DNA of 64,000 nucleotides from Acidithiobacillus ferrianus (GTDB lineage: Bacteria; Pseudomonadota; Gammaproteobacteria; Acidithiobacillales; Acidithiobacillaceae): positions 38,548 to 102,547 of the forward strand of contig NZ_WNJL01000003.1 of the NCBI RefSeq assembly GCF_010378095.1, written 5' to 3'. Position numbers and translations under genes: made by a program. Each line of letters starts with the position of its first letter. Position 1 is the stretch's first letter. The notes beneath the pieces are model-generated. The model made no database searches, had not been told where the DNA came from, and saw only the letters and a list, made by a program, of their open reading frames with translations. Shown here one piece after another: positions 37,962 through 47,109 of the stretch.

Positions 37962-38873
37962 ATGAAGCATCTGCGCCTGTTTACTTATATCGATACGATC
38001 GTGCGGGAGGGCTCGGTTCGCCGTGCGGCCGAAAAACTGCACATCACCGCGTCGGCTCTGGATCGTCGCGTTCAGGACCTGGAAGAGGAACTCGGCACCA
38101 GCATTTTTGAACGGCATCCGCGCGGGATGCGTCTCTCCGCCGCAGGAGAAGTGTTCCTGGGCTATGTGCGTCGGCACCTTTCCGACATGCAGCGCTTGCG
38201 ATCGGAAATAGATAGCCTCAACGGATTACGCCGCGGGCATGTCGCCCTCGCGGTCAGTCCCGCTCTGGCCACCGATTTCATCCCAAGGGTGATCAACCTA
38301 TTCAGAGCGCGGTATCCGGGGGTGTCCTTCTCCGTGACCGTGGCGAAGCACGGTGATGCGATTCGTGCGCTACTGGCGTTTGAAGCAGATTTGGTGGTTA
38401 TCGTGGCGCCACCCAGACATCCGGACGTCATCGATCTCGCCGTATCCGAACAGCCTCTGATGGCGACCATGGCCCATGCACACCCCCTCGCCAATCAGGG
38501 CGCGCTCCGCTTGAGTGACTGCATCCAGTATCCGTTGGTATTACCCGCGCCAGGGCTTACCTCGCGCGAGATGCTGGAGTCCGCACTACATGGTCGACGC
38601 TCGGAAACGCACATCGCCGCCGAGACCAACTCCTATGAGGTGATGCGCGGCCTGCTACCCGGAACCCAAAATATCGGCTTTGTCATCGCCACGGGAAGAC
38701 CCCAAGACCATCCCAACGAACATATCGTTTACCGGCCGATTTCCGCCGTGGACATACGCCCCGTACCGCTGGTGTGCGCCCAACTCAAAAACCGCGGGAT
38801 TTCGGTCTCTGCCGCCCGTTTTTCCAATTGCATCGCGGAAGAGCTCAACCATATGGATCTCACGGAGGAATAG
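37962..38873 (+). CDS. LysR-family transcriptional regulator
   Basis: A 303-residue LysR regulator. The N-terminal winged helix (residues ~2-60) has VREGSVRRAAEKLHITASALDRRVQDLEEELGTSIFERHPRGMRLS, and the effector-binding domain runs from about residue 90. The start at 37962 gives the standard N-terminus. It is divergent from receptor 2 and convergent with the long right-arm operon (10-base gap to the gamma-glutamyltransferase gene), so it is a candidate local regulator. The ligand is unknown. The 48-bp element directly abuts it. Confidence 0.87.
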   Translation: MKHLRLFTYIDTIVREGSVRRAAEKLHITASALDRRVQDLEEELGTSIFERHPRGMRLSAAGEVFLGYVRRHLSDMQRLRSEIDSLNGLRRGHVALAVSPALATDFIPRVINLFRARYPGVSFSVTVAKHGDAIRALLAFEADLVVIVAPPRHPDVIDLAVSEQPLMATMAHAHPLANQGALRLSDCIQYPLVLPAPGLTSREMLESALHGRRSETHIAAETNSYEVMRGLLPGTQNIGFVIATGRPQDHPNEHIVYRPISAVDIRPVPLVCAQLKNRGISVSAARFSNCIAEELNHMDLTEE

Positions 38874-38883
38874 CGGGCACACC

Positions 38884-40503
38884 TCATGGCACCGCCACGC
38901 CCCCGTCACTACGGGGATCGGCCGCGCCCGCGAACTCCCCTGCGGAATCACGCGCCACCATGCCCGCGTGACCCATGAAATCACTGTAACGCGGCACCCA
39001 CGACACCTGATGCCCCCATCGGCCCAGATCCTGAAAGACCGTTTCCGGATATCGCCGCTCCACACGCAGACCCGCCGAGGCTTCTCCCCAGGTCCGCCCG
39101 TACAGCCAGCGCGGGCTGGATACCGATTCGGCGAGGGAAAGTCCGTAATACTTGGCGCGCATGAGCAGTGCCGCCTGAGTTTGGGGCTGGCCATCCCCTC
39201 CCATACTGCCGTAAGCGAGTTGCACTCGCTCCTGCTCGGCATAGAGCGCGGGGTTCAGGGTATGAAAGGGACGCTTTCCGGGCTCCAGCACATTGATGTG
39301 TCCCGGCGCCAGAGAAAAAGCGCAACCGCGGTTGTTCCACAGCACCCCGGTATCCCCTGCCACCACGCCGGTGCCAAACTCATGGTAGAGGCTCTGAATC
39401 ACACTCACCATACGCCCCCGCCCGTCCACCACGCCAAACCAGACGGTATCCCCTTTGGCAAGACCCATCGGTGGCGGCGGAGCCGCCGTGCGGAAATTCA
39501 TCCCTTTGATACAGTCATCCAGAAAAGCGGGGGTCAGCAGAGGGGCAACGTCCACATCGCCAAAGTCGGGATCGGCCACCAGCCGGTCCCGGTATTTAAA
39601 GGCCAGTTTGGTGATTTCCACCGTGTGGTGAATCAACTCGGCACCCAGATGATCCCCACTGCCCAGTCCACGACGATGGAGCAGGGCGAGGATCATCAGC
39701 GAGGCCACCCCTTGCGTGGGCGGTGGCAGGTTGATGACCTCTCCCACACCGAAGCTGGTCCGCAACGGTTCCACCCAACGGGGCCGGAAAGTCTGCAGAT
39801 CGGCTTCCGTCAGCAAACTGCCGGCCGCTTTGAGCCCCTTCGCCATTTGCCGGGCCAGCGGGCCGTGATAGAAAGCCTCCGCGCCGTTCTCCGCCAAGTG
39901 TCCCAAGGTTTGCGCCAGCGCCCGCTGAGTCCATAATCGCCCCACTGGCGGAACTTCTCCCCCCGGCAGGTATTGCGCCGCGAAGCCCGGCTGGAGACGA
40001 AGCACCTCACCGAATCTGGCGAGGGTACGGCTCTGGTTAGGACTGAGCGGAAAACCGGCGGCGGCATGGCAATACGCGCTGTTCAGCAAGTCGGACCAGG
40101 ACTTGCGGCCTTGCCAGTTATTCCGTGAGAAGTTGAACGCCGCCCCCCATCCTCCCACTGCGCCCGACACCGTCAAGGCGGACAAGCCGCCACGAAACGG
40201 AATCTCACGCAGCCCCCGCTCACGAAACAGTGCCGCTGAATAATGTCGTCCTGCCGGACCGGCAGCGGCCAGTCCACGTACGTTACGTGCATCACCATCC
40301 GATATCAGCCAGAACGCGTCACCGCCCAACCCGTTCATGTGGGGGTAGACCACGGAGAGGACCGATGCCACCGCAATGCCCGCTTCTATGGCATTACCGC
40401 CGCTACGCAAAACAGCGGCTCCGGCCTCGGCGGCCAGGGCGTGAGGGGCACTCACGGCGCCGCCCTTCGAACTGGCCACCAGAGAGATTTGAGTCACGTC
40501 CAC
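38884..40503 (-). CDS. Gamma-glutamyltransferase family protein, no signal peptide
   Basis: A 539-residue Ntn-hydrolase of the GGT family. The N-terminal core (AVSAPHALAAEAGAAVLRSGGNAIEAGIA, GLGGDAFWLI) and the autocleavage region GDTVWFGVVD are present, with Thr353 as expected nucleophile; the usual TTH reads T-V-W here. The GTG start is supported by GGAGGC seven bases upstream. There is no signal peptide, unlike periplasmic GGT, so it probably works in the cytoplasm. It is the last gene of the right-arm operon. Its substrate is unknown; an acyl or amide transfer in the ureide pathway is a guess. Confidence 0.82.
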   Translation of the reverse strand: MDVTQISLVASSKGGAVSAPHALAAEAGAAVLRSGGNAIEAGIAVASVLSVVYPHMNGLGGDAFWLISDGDARNVRGLAAAGPAGRHYSAALFRERGLREIPFRGGLSALTVSGAVGGWGAAFNFSRNNWQGRKSWSDLLNSAYCHAAAGFPLSPNQSRTLARFGEVLRLQPGFAAQYLPGGEVPPVGRLWTQRALAQTLGHLAENGAEAFYHGPLARQMAKGLKAAGSLLTEADLQTFRPRWVEPLRTSFGVGEVINLPPPTQGVASLMILALLHRRGLGSGDHLGAELIHHTVEITKLAFKYRDRLVADPDFGDVDVAPLLTPAFLDDCIKGMNFRTAAPPPPMGLAKGDTVWFGVVDGRGRMVSVIQSLYHEFGTGVVAGDTGVLWNNRGCAFSLAPGHINVLEPGKRPFHTLNPALYAEQERVQLAYGSMGGDGQPQTQAALLMRAKYYGLSLAESVSSPRWLYGRTWGEASAGLRVERRYPETVFQDLGRWGHQVSWVPRYSDFMGHAGMVARDSAGEFAGAADPRSDGGVAVP

Positions 40504-40528
40504 CGAGAGCCTCCTGATAAAAACCCGT

Positions 40529-41137
40529 TCATGGCTTCCGCCTCAGCCTACGGCGCGCCGACCGCCATTCCCGGCCGGTATTCAGCCGGGGATAACGCAA
40601 AAAATGATTCCACGGCAAGCGGACATGCGCCGTCGCCGGCAAGTGGTCCAACTGCCGATCCAACCTTGCATCGGCCGCCTCCACAGACACGGCGTGGAGT
40701 GACTGCGCCCAACGCCGCGACACCATCACCGGATGCCCGCCGCCATCCCAACGATCTATCGGGCTGGCCGCCAGAATATCCCGGGCATGAACGATACGTC
40801 GCAATCGCCTGAGCCAGGGCACTGGCGGTAAAATCGTATCTACCGGTACGACCAGCGCGGCCCCGGATAGATTATGCAGGCCAACCTGCAGCGTCGAAAA
40901 GGGTCCATGCCTTCTCTTGAAATTGTGTCGCCTGACCACACGCTGGTGCAGGCAATTCAAAACCCGCCTGGGTCGATACCCCGTCAGCAGATACACCGGC
41001 GCAAAACCCGCCCGCCGCAAGCATTCCACCTGTCGATCGATCCAGCTCCGGCCCTCCCCGGGCAAACGCCGGCACGCTTTGTGCCCTCGCCCGGAGCGCC
41101 GGGACCGGCCGCCTGCCAGAAGGAGGGCCGCATCCAT
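40529..41137 (-). CDS. MobA-like molybdopterin nucleotidyltransferase
   Basis: A 202-residue NTP-transferase-fold protein. It opens with LLAGGRSRRSGRGHK, the LAGG-x-S-x-R-x-G-x2-K signature of MobA/MocA proteins, followed by AGFAPVYLLTGYRP and VVPVDTILPP, where the metal-binding aspartate sits. Clustered with XdhC and a three-subunit molybdenum hydroxylase, it probably adds the nucleotide (CMP or GMP) to molybdopterin for that enzyme. The start at 41137 begins the fold; a longer frame upstream is not homologous. Confidence 0.7.
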   Translation of the reverse strand: MDAALLLAGGRSRRSGRGHKACRRLPGEGRSWIDRQVECLRRAGFAPVYLLTGYRPRRVLNCLHQRVVRRHNFKRRHGPFSTLQVGLHNLSGAALVVPVDTILPPVPWLRRLRRIVHARDILAASPIDRWDGGGHPVMVSRRWAQSLHAVSVEAADARLDRQLDHLPATAHVRLPWNHFLRYPRLNTGREWRSARRRLRRKP

Positions 41138-41145
41138 GCCGTCGC

Positions 41146-41532
41146 TCAAGTCCCTTTTGGCATCAGGCTCACATGCGCCGCGACGACCCGCCAGCCTTCC
41201 GTGGTACGGAGCCAGGTCTGGCTCTGCCGACCATGCACCTGGTCCCGCCGGAACTCCGTGTTGGCGGTCGCGAAACTTCGTCCATAAGTGGTGATGGTCG
41301 TGTTGACCAACTCCCGATTCAATGCCGGGACCGGACGGGATGCCCGAAACTCGGCAATGGCTGCATAACCGTAGAGATTCTCCGCCACGCCGTAACGCAA
41401 GGTGTATGCGCTCTTCCAAAACAACTCGTCCAATACACGAACATCGTTTTCAACCAATGCTTTTTCATAGCGGAAAAAAGCGGCCCGCACTTCTTTCAGG
41501 ACTTCTGGCGCATTGATTTCGACGTCTTCCAT
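41146..41532 (-). CDS. AtzH-like (DUF3225, SnoaL-fold) protein
   Basis: A 128-residue protein of the family containing AtzH, which in cyanuric acid catabolism hydrolyses 1,3-dicarboxyurea to allophanate. The core motifs [46 protein letters not shown] and [15 protein letters not shown] are clear. AGAGGAAA precedes the ATG at 41532. It follows the AtzE-type amidase by 13 bases. The substrate here may differ, since no allophanate hydrolase is in the window. Confidence 0.82.
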   Translation of the reverse strand: MEDVEINAPEVLKEVRAAFFRYEKALVENDVRVLDELFWKSAYTLRYGVAENLYGYAAIAEFRASRPVPALNRELVNTTITTYGRSFATANTEFRRDQVHGRQSQTWLRTTEGWRVVAAHVSLMPKGT

Positions 41533-41545
41533 AAGGACTTTCCTC

Positions 41546-42943
41546 TTAGATAGGGGGGATTGGACTGGTAAATCCTTGTAGCTCAAGCTGTCTGGCCACT
41601 TTGAGCGCATGCGCCTCCTGCCAGGGCGCGGCAATGATCTGGACCCCGATGGGCATCGCTCCCGCACTGATCACGGGCACCACCACCACCGGGAGACCGA
41701 TAAAGGAAAACGGTTGGGTGTATAGCCCCAAATGGGGACGCACCATCATCTGCTCGCCGTCCAGCGCCATGTACCGCTGGCCGATGACGGGCGCCGACAT
41801 GGGTGTGGCTGGTGCCAGCAGCAGGTCGTAGCGGGCGAAAATCTTTAATACCTCCGCCCTGTACCAATGGCGAAAACGCTGGGCCTGGATATTCCAGGAA
41901 GCGGGCAACAGCATACCGGCCAGCATACGATCCCTGACATCGGGATCGTAGTCGGCCGCACGATGGCGCAGACGGTCCAGGTGCAGATTGCTGCTTTCCG
42001 CATTCGTCATGAGATAGGCGGCGGCACGCGCCTGCGCGGTTCCGGGAATGTCCACGTGATCCGTCACGTTCAGCGCCGCCGCCACCCGCGCCAGCGCCTG
42101 CGCCGCCGCCGGTGTCATCTGCTGCGCGAAATAGCCGCCGGCAATGGCGATGTTCAAACCAGCGATATCGTCCGCCAGCTGTCCACTGACCGGTTCGCTG
42201 GGCCTATCCGTGCAAACGGGGTCCGCGGCATCCGCCCCCTGCATGGCATCATAAGCCAGCGCGATGTCCGTCACATCGCGTGCCAGAGGGCCGATATGAT
42301 CGAGGCTGGGGCAGAAGGGAAAGGTCCCGGCCCGGGACAGGCGGCCATAGGTCGGCTTCAGTCCAAAAATACCGCAAAGGGAGGATGGCACCCGAATAGA
42401 ACCATTGGTATCTGAACCCAGGGCGATAGGCACCATACCGCCAGCCACGGCCGCGCCGCTGCCGCCACTGGAACCACCGGTCATCCGCGAGAGGTCGTGA
42501 GGATTGCGGGATGCGCCATAGTGAATATTCTCACCCGTAAAATCATAGGCGTATTCCCCCATATTCAGAGCGCCCACCAGGATGGCGCCCGCCGCCGTCA
42601 GGCGCCGGACGGCGGTGGCATCGGCTGCGGCGGGCGCATCCCCCCGATTGATCTTGGACCCCGCGAGGGTAATCTCGCCTTGGAGATCAAAGAGATTCTT
42701 GACGGCAAAGGGCACGCCGGCCAGAGGTCCGGGGTCCTCGCCACAGGCCACCTTCCGGTCGACCGCCTCGGCCTCCCGCAAGGCGCGCGCCGCCGTGATG
42801 CGTGTGAAGGCGTTGATCTCGCCATCATTGGCCTGAATATGATGGAGCGTGTCCTGCAACACCTCCGCTGCGCGCCACTCACCGCGACGGACTCGCTGCG
42901 CGATTTCCGCCGCCCGCGGAAATACGTCGCCCCCGGTTTTCAT
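41546..42943 (-). CDS. AtzE-family amidase
   Basis: A 465-residue amidase-signature enzyme with the Ser-cisSer-Lys triad: Lys82 ([10 protein letters not shown]), the cis-serine in [10 protein letters not shown] (about residue 158) and Ser182 ([11 protein letters not shown]). It resembles GatA and AtzE, which removes an amide from 1-carboxybiuret. Its start overlaps the AtzG-like gene as ATGA, as expected for subunits made together. In this operon the likely substrate is the acyclic ureide released by the ring-opening amidohydrolase. Confidence 0.87.
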   Translation of the reverse strand: MKTGGDVFPRAAEIAQRVRRGEWRAAEVLQDTLHHIQANDGEINAFTRITAARALREAEAVDRKVACGEDPGPLAGVPFAVKNLFDLQGEITLAGSKINRGDAPAAADATAVRRLTAAGAILVGALNMGEYAYDFTGENIHYGASRNPHDLSRMTGGSSGGSGAAVAGGMVPIALGSDTNGSIRVPSSLCGIFGLKPTYGRLSRAGTFPFCPSLDHIGPLARDVTDIALAYDAMQGADAADPVCTDRPSEPVSGQLADDIAGLNIAIAGGYFAQQMTPAAAQALARVAAALNVTDHVDIPGTAQARAAAYLMTNAESSNLHLDRLRHRAADYDPDVRDRMLAGMLLPASWNIQAQRFRHWYRAEVLKIFARYDLLLAPATPMSAPVIGQRYMALDGEQMMVRPHLGLYTQPFSFIGLPVVVVPVISAGAMPIGVQIIAAPWQEAHALKVARQLELQGFTSPIPPI

Positions 42944-43140
42944 GGGCGGAATACCGGGGCCAATGCTTCCGTCATCTCCAGCGGATGCGCCTCCAACACC
43001 TTGGCCATCCCTGCGCTCAGCATGAAATAACGCTTCACGTCGGCGCGCCATTCTTCGCGGATATCAAGCCCCAAAACATCGAAGAGATAGTCCATATAGG
43101 TATCCACGGATGTGTCAGCATCCGTTTTGGATGAATTCAT
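42940..43140 (-). CDS. AtzG-like small subunit (DUF4089)
   Basis: A 66-residue GatC-like helical protein. The core reads YMDYLFDVLGLDIREEWRADVKRYF and ends [13 protein letters not shown]. AtzG binds and stabilises AtzE in a GatCA-like complex, and the gene order and ATGA overlap here match that. GGAGAAACGGG precedes the ATG at 43140. The start lies inside the end of the XdhC gene. Confidence 0.8.
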   Translation of the reverse strand: MNSSKTDADTSVDTYMDYLFDVLGLDIREEWRADVKRYFMLSAGMAKVLEAHPLEMTEALAPVFRP

Positions 43141-44098
43141 CCCGTTTCTCCTTCTGTGAGCGACCCGCTTTTTGTGGCCGTAACTGCAGTAACTCCGCCA
43201 ACACGCTGATGGCGATCTCCGGCGGTTTTTTACCCAATCCGGGTAAACCCATGGGCATATGCAAATGGTCCGGAATATCGTATCCGGCGCGGGACAGGGC
43301 ATGACCAAAACGCGCCGCCTTGGACCGGCTGGCAATCACCCCCAGATAAGCCAGCGGTTTCTCGATGAAATGCTCCAGCAACGCATAGTCCATGGCGTGG
43401 CTGTGGGTCACGATCAGTACCATGGCATCGGTTGCCGGAGTCCGCAAATCGGCCCAGGTCCATGCGTCCACCAGGACGGCCTCCGGCGGGAAGGCGGCGG
43501 GATCGGCCCACTCGGGGCGCCGATCGAATACGGACAACTCAAAATCCAGCGCGCGGGCCATCGCCGCGATCGCCCGCCCCACATGACCGGCACCGAAGAT
43601 CCACAAAGCCGGACGGTGAGGCGTGGGGAGCGCAAAGCAGCACCCATCAGCATCCCACTCGGGCGCGGCGGCGCGCAAAAGAGCGGCCAGGGCTTCGGGA
43701 GCGCCGATTTGTCGTCCCCGGCTGGTGATCCCGGCCGCCAACCGCAATCGGCCCGCCGCATCCCGCTGATAAGCCCGGGAGGCACCGGCCCGATACAATT
43801 CCGAAAAAAACCGGGGAACCTCCAGCACACTGATTTCCACCTGTCCACCGCAGCACTGATCATCCGCCGTGCCCAGCGTAAAACTCAGGGATACCGAGGA
43901 CGCATCGGATCGTGGCACGCGCAGGGCCTGACAGATCCGATATTCCATGTGTCCGCCACCCACCGTGCCCAACAGGGAGCCATCTTCCAACAGACACATG
44001 CCAGCACCGACCGCCGTGGGCGCGGACCCCCGCACGCGGGTCACGATGGCTTCCCGTACTGGACGCCCTGGCCGCTGGCGGTTGGCGAGGGCCTTCAT
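43115..44098 (-). CDS. xdhC: XdhC-family molybdenum cofactor chaperone
   Basis: A 327-residue XdhC/CoxI protein that binds, protects, sulfurates and inserts the molybdenum cofactor into xanthine dehydrogenase-type enzymes. The N-terminal part has GSAPTAVGAGMCLLEDGSLLGTVGGGHME, and the C-terminal Rossmann part has LWIFGAGHVGRAIAAMA and YLGVIASRSKAARF. It lies between the ring-opening amidohydrolase and the AtzG/AtzE genes and serves the hydroxylase encoded upstream. Confidence 0.9.
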   Translation of the reverse strand: MKALANRQRPGRPVREAIVTRVRGSAPTAVGAGMCLLEDGSLLGTVGGGHMEYRICQALRVPRSDASSVSLSFTLGTADDQCCGGQVEISVLEVPRFFSELYRAGASRAYQRDAAGRLRLAAGITSRGRQIGAPEALAALLRAAAPEWDADGCCFALPTPHRPALWIFGAGHVGRAIAAMARALDFELSVFDRRPEWADPAAFPPEAVLVDAWTWADLRTPATDAMVLIVTHSHAMDYALLEHFIEKPLAYLGVIASRSKAARFGHALSRAGYDIPDHLHMPMGLPGLGKKPPEIAISVLAELLQLRPQKAGRSQKEKRDEFIQNGC

Positions 44099-45189
44099 GA
44101 CGCGTAGCCGATCACGGCTACCGGCCCGCCCCCTTGAGGGCCCTGATGCTCCGCACGCGTCGAGACATAGACCCCGGTCTCACCGGTGATTCCGGCCAGC
44201 AGGGCCGAAACTACGCAGCGGGAGTAACGCATATCGGAAATATCCGCGTCTGTCCACATGGTATGGCGGCGATGGCGAATGCTGCCTCGCGGATCGGCAT
44301 CGGATTTGGCGAAGACCGCCAGCACCCTCTCCGCGTCGGCGGGCATCAACTGCCCATGGATGGGCTGCAGTCCCAACTGATTCAGTACAACATGGATCGC
44401 CGGAACATCGATGATGTCTCGCATCACCCCGTGGGCAATAACCAGATCACCCTCCCAATGGCAGGAATTGGCGAATAGCACGATTTCGGAACGCCGCAAT
44501 AAGGGCTTGGCGGAAACGCTGGCCCGGCTGGAGTATAGAGACCAGTCCTGATTGATCGCGGCATCGGACAATCGAGATTCGGCCACCTCCCCCAATGCGA
44601 GCGCCACGCCCAAGGCGGATGCACCGCGCGACCAGGCCATGTCACAGCGCAGTTGCCCGGCGTCCGCATCACCGGCTATCGCAGGCGCCGGTATCGCCCC
44701 TTTGACCTGCACCAGATGCACATCTTCGGACGCTATGCGCAACGCGTGCATGAGCCCGGTAACCGCGCGTGCCGTTTCCCGCACCATCGCCATCCGTCCT
44801 ACTTCCTGCGCATGGAAGGATCGGGTATGGCCGGTGGCGACGGCCAGTCTTTTCACCGGGTATGGCTGCTCCACCGCCCGACCCGATACCGTGAAAACCA
44901 GTATGTGCGGAGCCGTAACCCCCTCACTGCCACCGGAGAGGGACAAGACGATGCGATCTTCCACCACCTCCGGACGGCAATCCAGATATGCGGCCAGCAT
45001 CTGGCTCAACGCCATGGTCGCCAGAACCCGGGTGAAATCGTTCCCCCCCCCGTTGCCCTCGGTTTTCCCGATAATCGCGACAATATCCATGGGATTTACC
45101 GTTCCCTCGGCAATCGCCCGCGACAAACCGGAGACATCGGCGGGGTCCGTAGTAAAAAACCGGTGGAGCGTGGTGCGCATGGCGTTCAC
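44095..45189 (-). CDS. Ring-opening amidohydrolase (barbiturase/cyanuric acid hydrolase family)
   Basis: A 364-residue protein of the AtzD/barbiturase family, which has three pseudo-repeats, each with a Lys-Ser pair. Visible are IIGKTEGNGGGNDFTR with LSLSGGSEGVTAPH, VQVKGAIPAPA with SRGASALGVALALGE, and VFAKSDADPRGS with VYVSTRAEHQGPQGGGPVAVIG. The characteristic RHRRHTMWTDADI is also present. Members open trioxo rings: cyanurate gives carboxybiuret and barbiturate gives ureidomalonate. Next to a molybdenum hydroxylase and nucleobase genes, barbiturate or an oxidised pyrimidine/purine is more likely than cyanurate. Confidence 0.88.
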   Translation of the reverse strand: MNAMRTTLHRFFTTDPADVSGLSRAIAEGTVNPMDIVAIIGKTEGNGGGNDFTRVLATMALSQMLAAYLDCRPEVVEDRIVLSLSGGSEGVTAPHILVFTVSGRAVEQPYPVKRLAVATGHTRSFHAQEVGRMAMVRETARAVTGLMHALRIASEDVHLVQVKGAIPAPAIAGDADAGQLRCDMAWSRGASALGVALALGEVAESRLSDAAINQDWSLYSSRASVSAKPLLRRSEIVLFANSCHWEGDLVIAHGVMRDIIDVPAIHVVLNQLGLQPIHGQLMPADAERVLAVFAKSDADPRGSIRHRRHTMWTDADISDMRYSRCVVSALLAGITGETGVYVSTRAEHQGPQGGGPVAVIGYAS

Positions 45190-45198
45190 TCCGCGGGA

Positions 45199-45783
45199 TT
45201 AAAAAGGGACCCGGAGCACCCGGCCGGTGCGGCGGCGAATGTCGATCTTGTACACGTCACCGTCATCCATTTCATCGGCCGACCGGGCATTGGCCAGGGC
45301 GGTTACCACCTCATCGGAATTCATGGTCATGACGGTCACCGGATCGCCGATAGACATCGGGAAATCATGCCAGGTGCCGGCATGGATCATCACTCCCTGG
45401 CCCGCCGGAATGCGAAAAGCGCGCACCTCTTCCAGACGGGGAAGATTTTCTCCGCTGTCCTGGTTCGGCTTACCCAGCACCATGGCAAAAGGCACACTAC
45501 CCAGACCGACAAAAATCTGCGTCATATGGAGGTGCCGCTCCAGCCAAATCACCTCGGGACTGCGGTGCGATATTCGCGCCGTGCGTACCACCGCGCGACC
45601 GGTATAGACAAAGTCGAGATTTTGTCCTTCCTCGACACTCCCCTGGTAAAAGGGAATCGAAAGTCCCGGTCGATGCACCGCCTCACCGATCATCACTCCA
45701 TATTCCGCGAGGTTCTCCGGGGTGGCCTCCCATAAAGGCACTTCCACATAAACCGTATCCGACTGATTCGCATAGGCCTTCAT
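45199..45783 (-). CDS. Ureidoglycolate lyase (AllA)-family protein
   Basis: A 194-residue cupin-like protein of the AllA family, which splits ureidoglycolate into glyoxylate and urea. Recognisable parts are PENLAEYGVMIGEA, ISHRSPEVIWLERHLHMTQIFVGLGSVPFAMVLG and IPAGQGVMIHAGTWHDFPMSI. No uricase, allantoinase or allantoicase is nearby, so a different ureido acid is possible. It overlaps the next upstream gene by four bases and the ring-opening hydrolase follows after nine. Confidence 0.78.
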   Translation of the reverse strand: MKAYANQSDTVYVEVPLWEATPENLAEYGVMIGEAVHRPGLSIPFYQGSVEEGQNLDFVYTGRAVVRTARISHRSPEVIWLERHLHMTQIFVGLGSVPFAMVLGKPNQDSGENLPRLEEVRAFRIPAGQGVMIHAGTWHDFPMSIGDPVTVMTMNSDEVVTALANARSADEMDDGDVYKIDIRRRTGRVLRVPF

Positions 45784-46652
45784 ACTCCATCCTCCTTCTT
45801 TCGCGCAGCGCGCGGGTCAATGGCCTCCAACACCAGCCGGGAGGCTATCTCCAAACGATAGGCCGCCGTCGAGCGGATATCCTTGACCGGTGCGATATCC
45901 TGCCTCACCCCCCGCCGAACGGGTGCCTCCGCAATGTCGCGGACAGCGCGTCCCGCCAGATATTGGCTCACGGACGGCAAGGCGCACGGGACCGCCGCCA
46001 CGCTCGCCATGCCGAAGCGCGCGCACTGAATCATCCCCTCGCGCTCTGCCTCGATGAGCGCCGCGATACTCACTTTCGCGATCGCCTGCGCCGCCCGTGT
46101 CCCGACCTTCCGAAAATAGCCGCGGCTGCGTGGGGGGGGATAAGGGATCCAAACAGCGCCGAGCAGTTCTCCGGCCTGCAAGGCCGTCTTGCGGTAGCCT
46201 TGATGAAAATCCGCATAAGGCAACCATCGCGTGCCGTGATGGTGCACGATTTCCAGACGCGCCCCATACGCCAGCAACACCGGCGCGTTGTCCGCGGCCG
46301 GGGAGGCGTTGCAGAGGTTGCCACCCAGCGTGGCCCGGTTTTGGATGGGCGGCGCCCCGGTCACCGCCGCCGAAGCGGCCAGCATCGGCCAGTGGGCGGC
46401 CACTTCCGCATGCCGGCGAATCGCTTCCAGGGAAGTGGCGGCGCCAATCCGGAGACCCTCTTCCGTAATCTGCAGCCCCTGCAGCTCCCACAGTCCGCTG
46501 ATATCCAGCCAGGCGTCCGGGCGCCGCTCCGGGGCGAGATGACGTTCCACCATAAGATCGGTCCCGCCTGAAATCACCCGATATCGGCCGGGGGCTGCCG
46601 CCAATATCTCCAGGGCTTCCGGCAAATGCCGGGGCCTCGTCCACTCAGACAT
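45780..46652 (-). CDS. Molybdenum hydroxylase, FAD-binding medium subunit
   Basis: A 290-residue FAD subunit of the xanthine dehydrogenase/CO dehydrogenase family. It has the two FAD motifs, VISGGTDLMVERH (residues ~27-38) and NRATLGGNLCNASPAADNAPVLLA, and the C-terminal CoxM-type domain. The ATG at 46652 lies inside the end of the Fe-S subunit gene. FAD passes electrons to NAD or another acceptor. Confidence 0.9.
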   Translation of the reverse strand: MSEWTRPRHLPEALEILAAAPGRYRVISGGTDLMVERHLAPERRPDAWLDISGLWELQGLQITEEGLRIGAATSLEAIRRHAEVAAHWPMLAASAAVTGAPPIQNRATLGGNLCNASPAADNAPVLLAYGARLEIVHHHGTRWLPYADFHQGYRKTALQAGELLGAVWIPYPPPRSRGYFRKVGTRAAQAIAKVSIAALIEAEREGMIQCARFGMASVAAVPCALPSVSQYLAGRAVRDIAEAPVRRGVRQDIAPVKDIRSTAAYRLEIASRLVLEAIDPRAARKKEDGV

Positions 46653-47109
46653 CAGCAGGCCCTCCGGCAGCCTGGGCAATGGCCGCATAAATGCGGCCAT
46701 ACCCGGTACAACGACAGAGATTACCGCTCAGGCCCCAGCGAATCTCCTCCAGGGTCGGGTGGGCATGTTCCGCCAACAGGGCGGTCGCCGCGAGCATCAT
46801 ACCCGGCGTACAAATCCCGCACTGGGTAGCGCCGCACCGAACAAAGGCCCGTGCCAGGGCACTATCTTCGGGAAGACCCTCCACCGTGGTAATTTCCGCC
46901 CGCTCCATTTGCCCGAGAGGCACCAGACAACTGTTCACCAGCTTGCCATTCACCAGTACCGCGCAGGCGCCGCATTCTCCTTCGCCACACCCTTCCTTCG
47001 TCCCCTTGAGATGGCAGTCATTACGCAATACATCCAGTAAACGGGCTGTCGGCGCTGAGTGGCTCTGAAATACCTTACCGTTGATACGCATCGTTGTCGG
47101 CATGGTCAA
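46645..47109 (-). CDS. Molybdenum hydroxylase, 2Fe-2S small subunit
   Basis: A 154-residue subunit with two [2Fe-2S] clusters: a plant-ferredoxin-type site (GTKEGCGEGECGACAVLVNG with SCLVPL) and a helical site (RCGATQCGICTPGMM with GNLCRCTGYGRI). All eight cysteines are present. It carries electrons from the Mo centre to FAD. The start overlaps the large-subunit stop as ATGA. Confidence 0.93.
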   Translation of the reverse strand: MTMPTTMRINGKVFQSHSAPTARLLDVLRNDCHLKGTKEGCGEGECGACAVLVNGKLVNSCLVPLGQMERAEITTVEGLPEDSALARAFVRCGATQCGICTPGMMLAATALLAEHAHPTLEEIRWGLSGNLCRCTGYGRIYAAIAQAAGGPADV

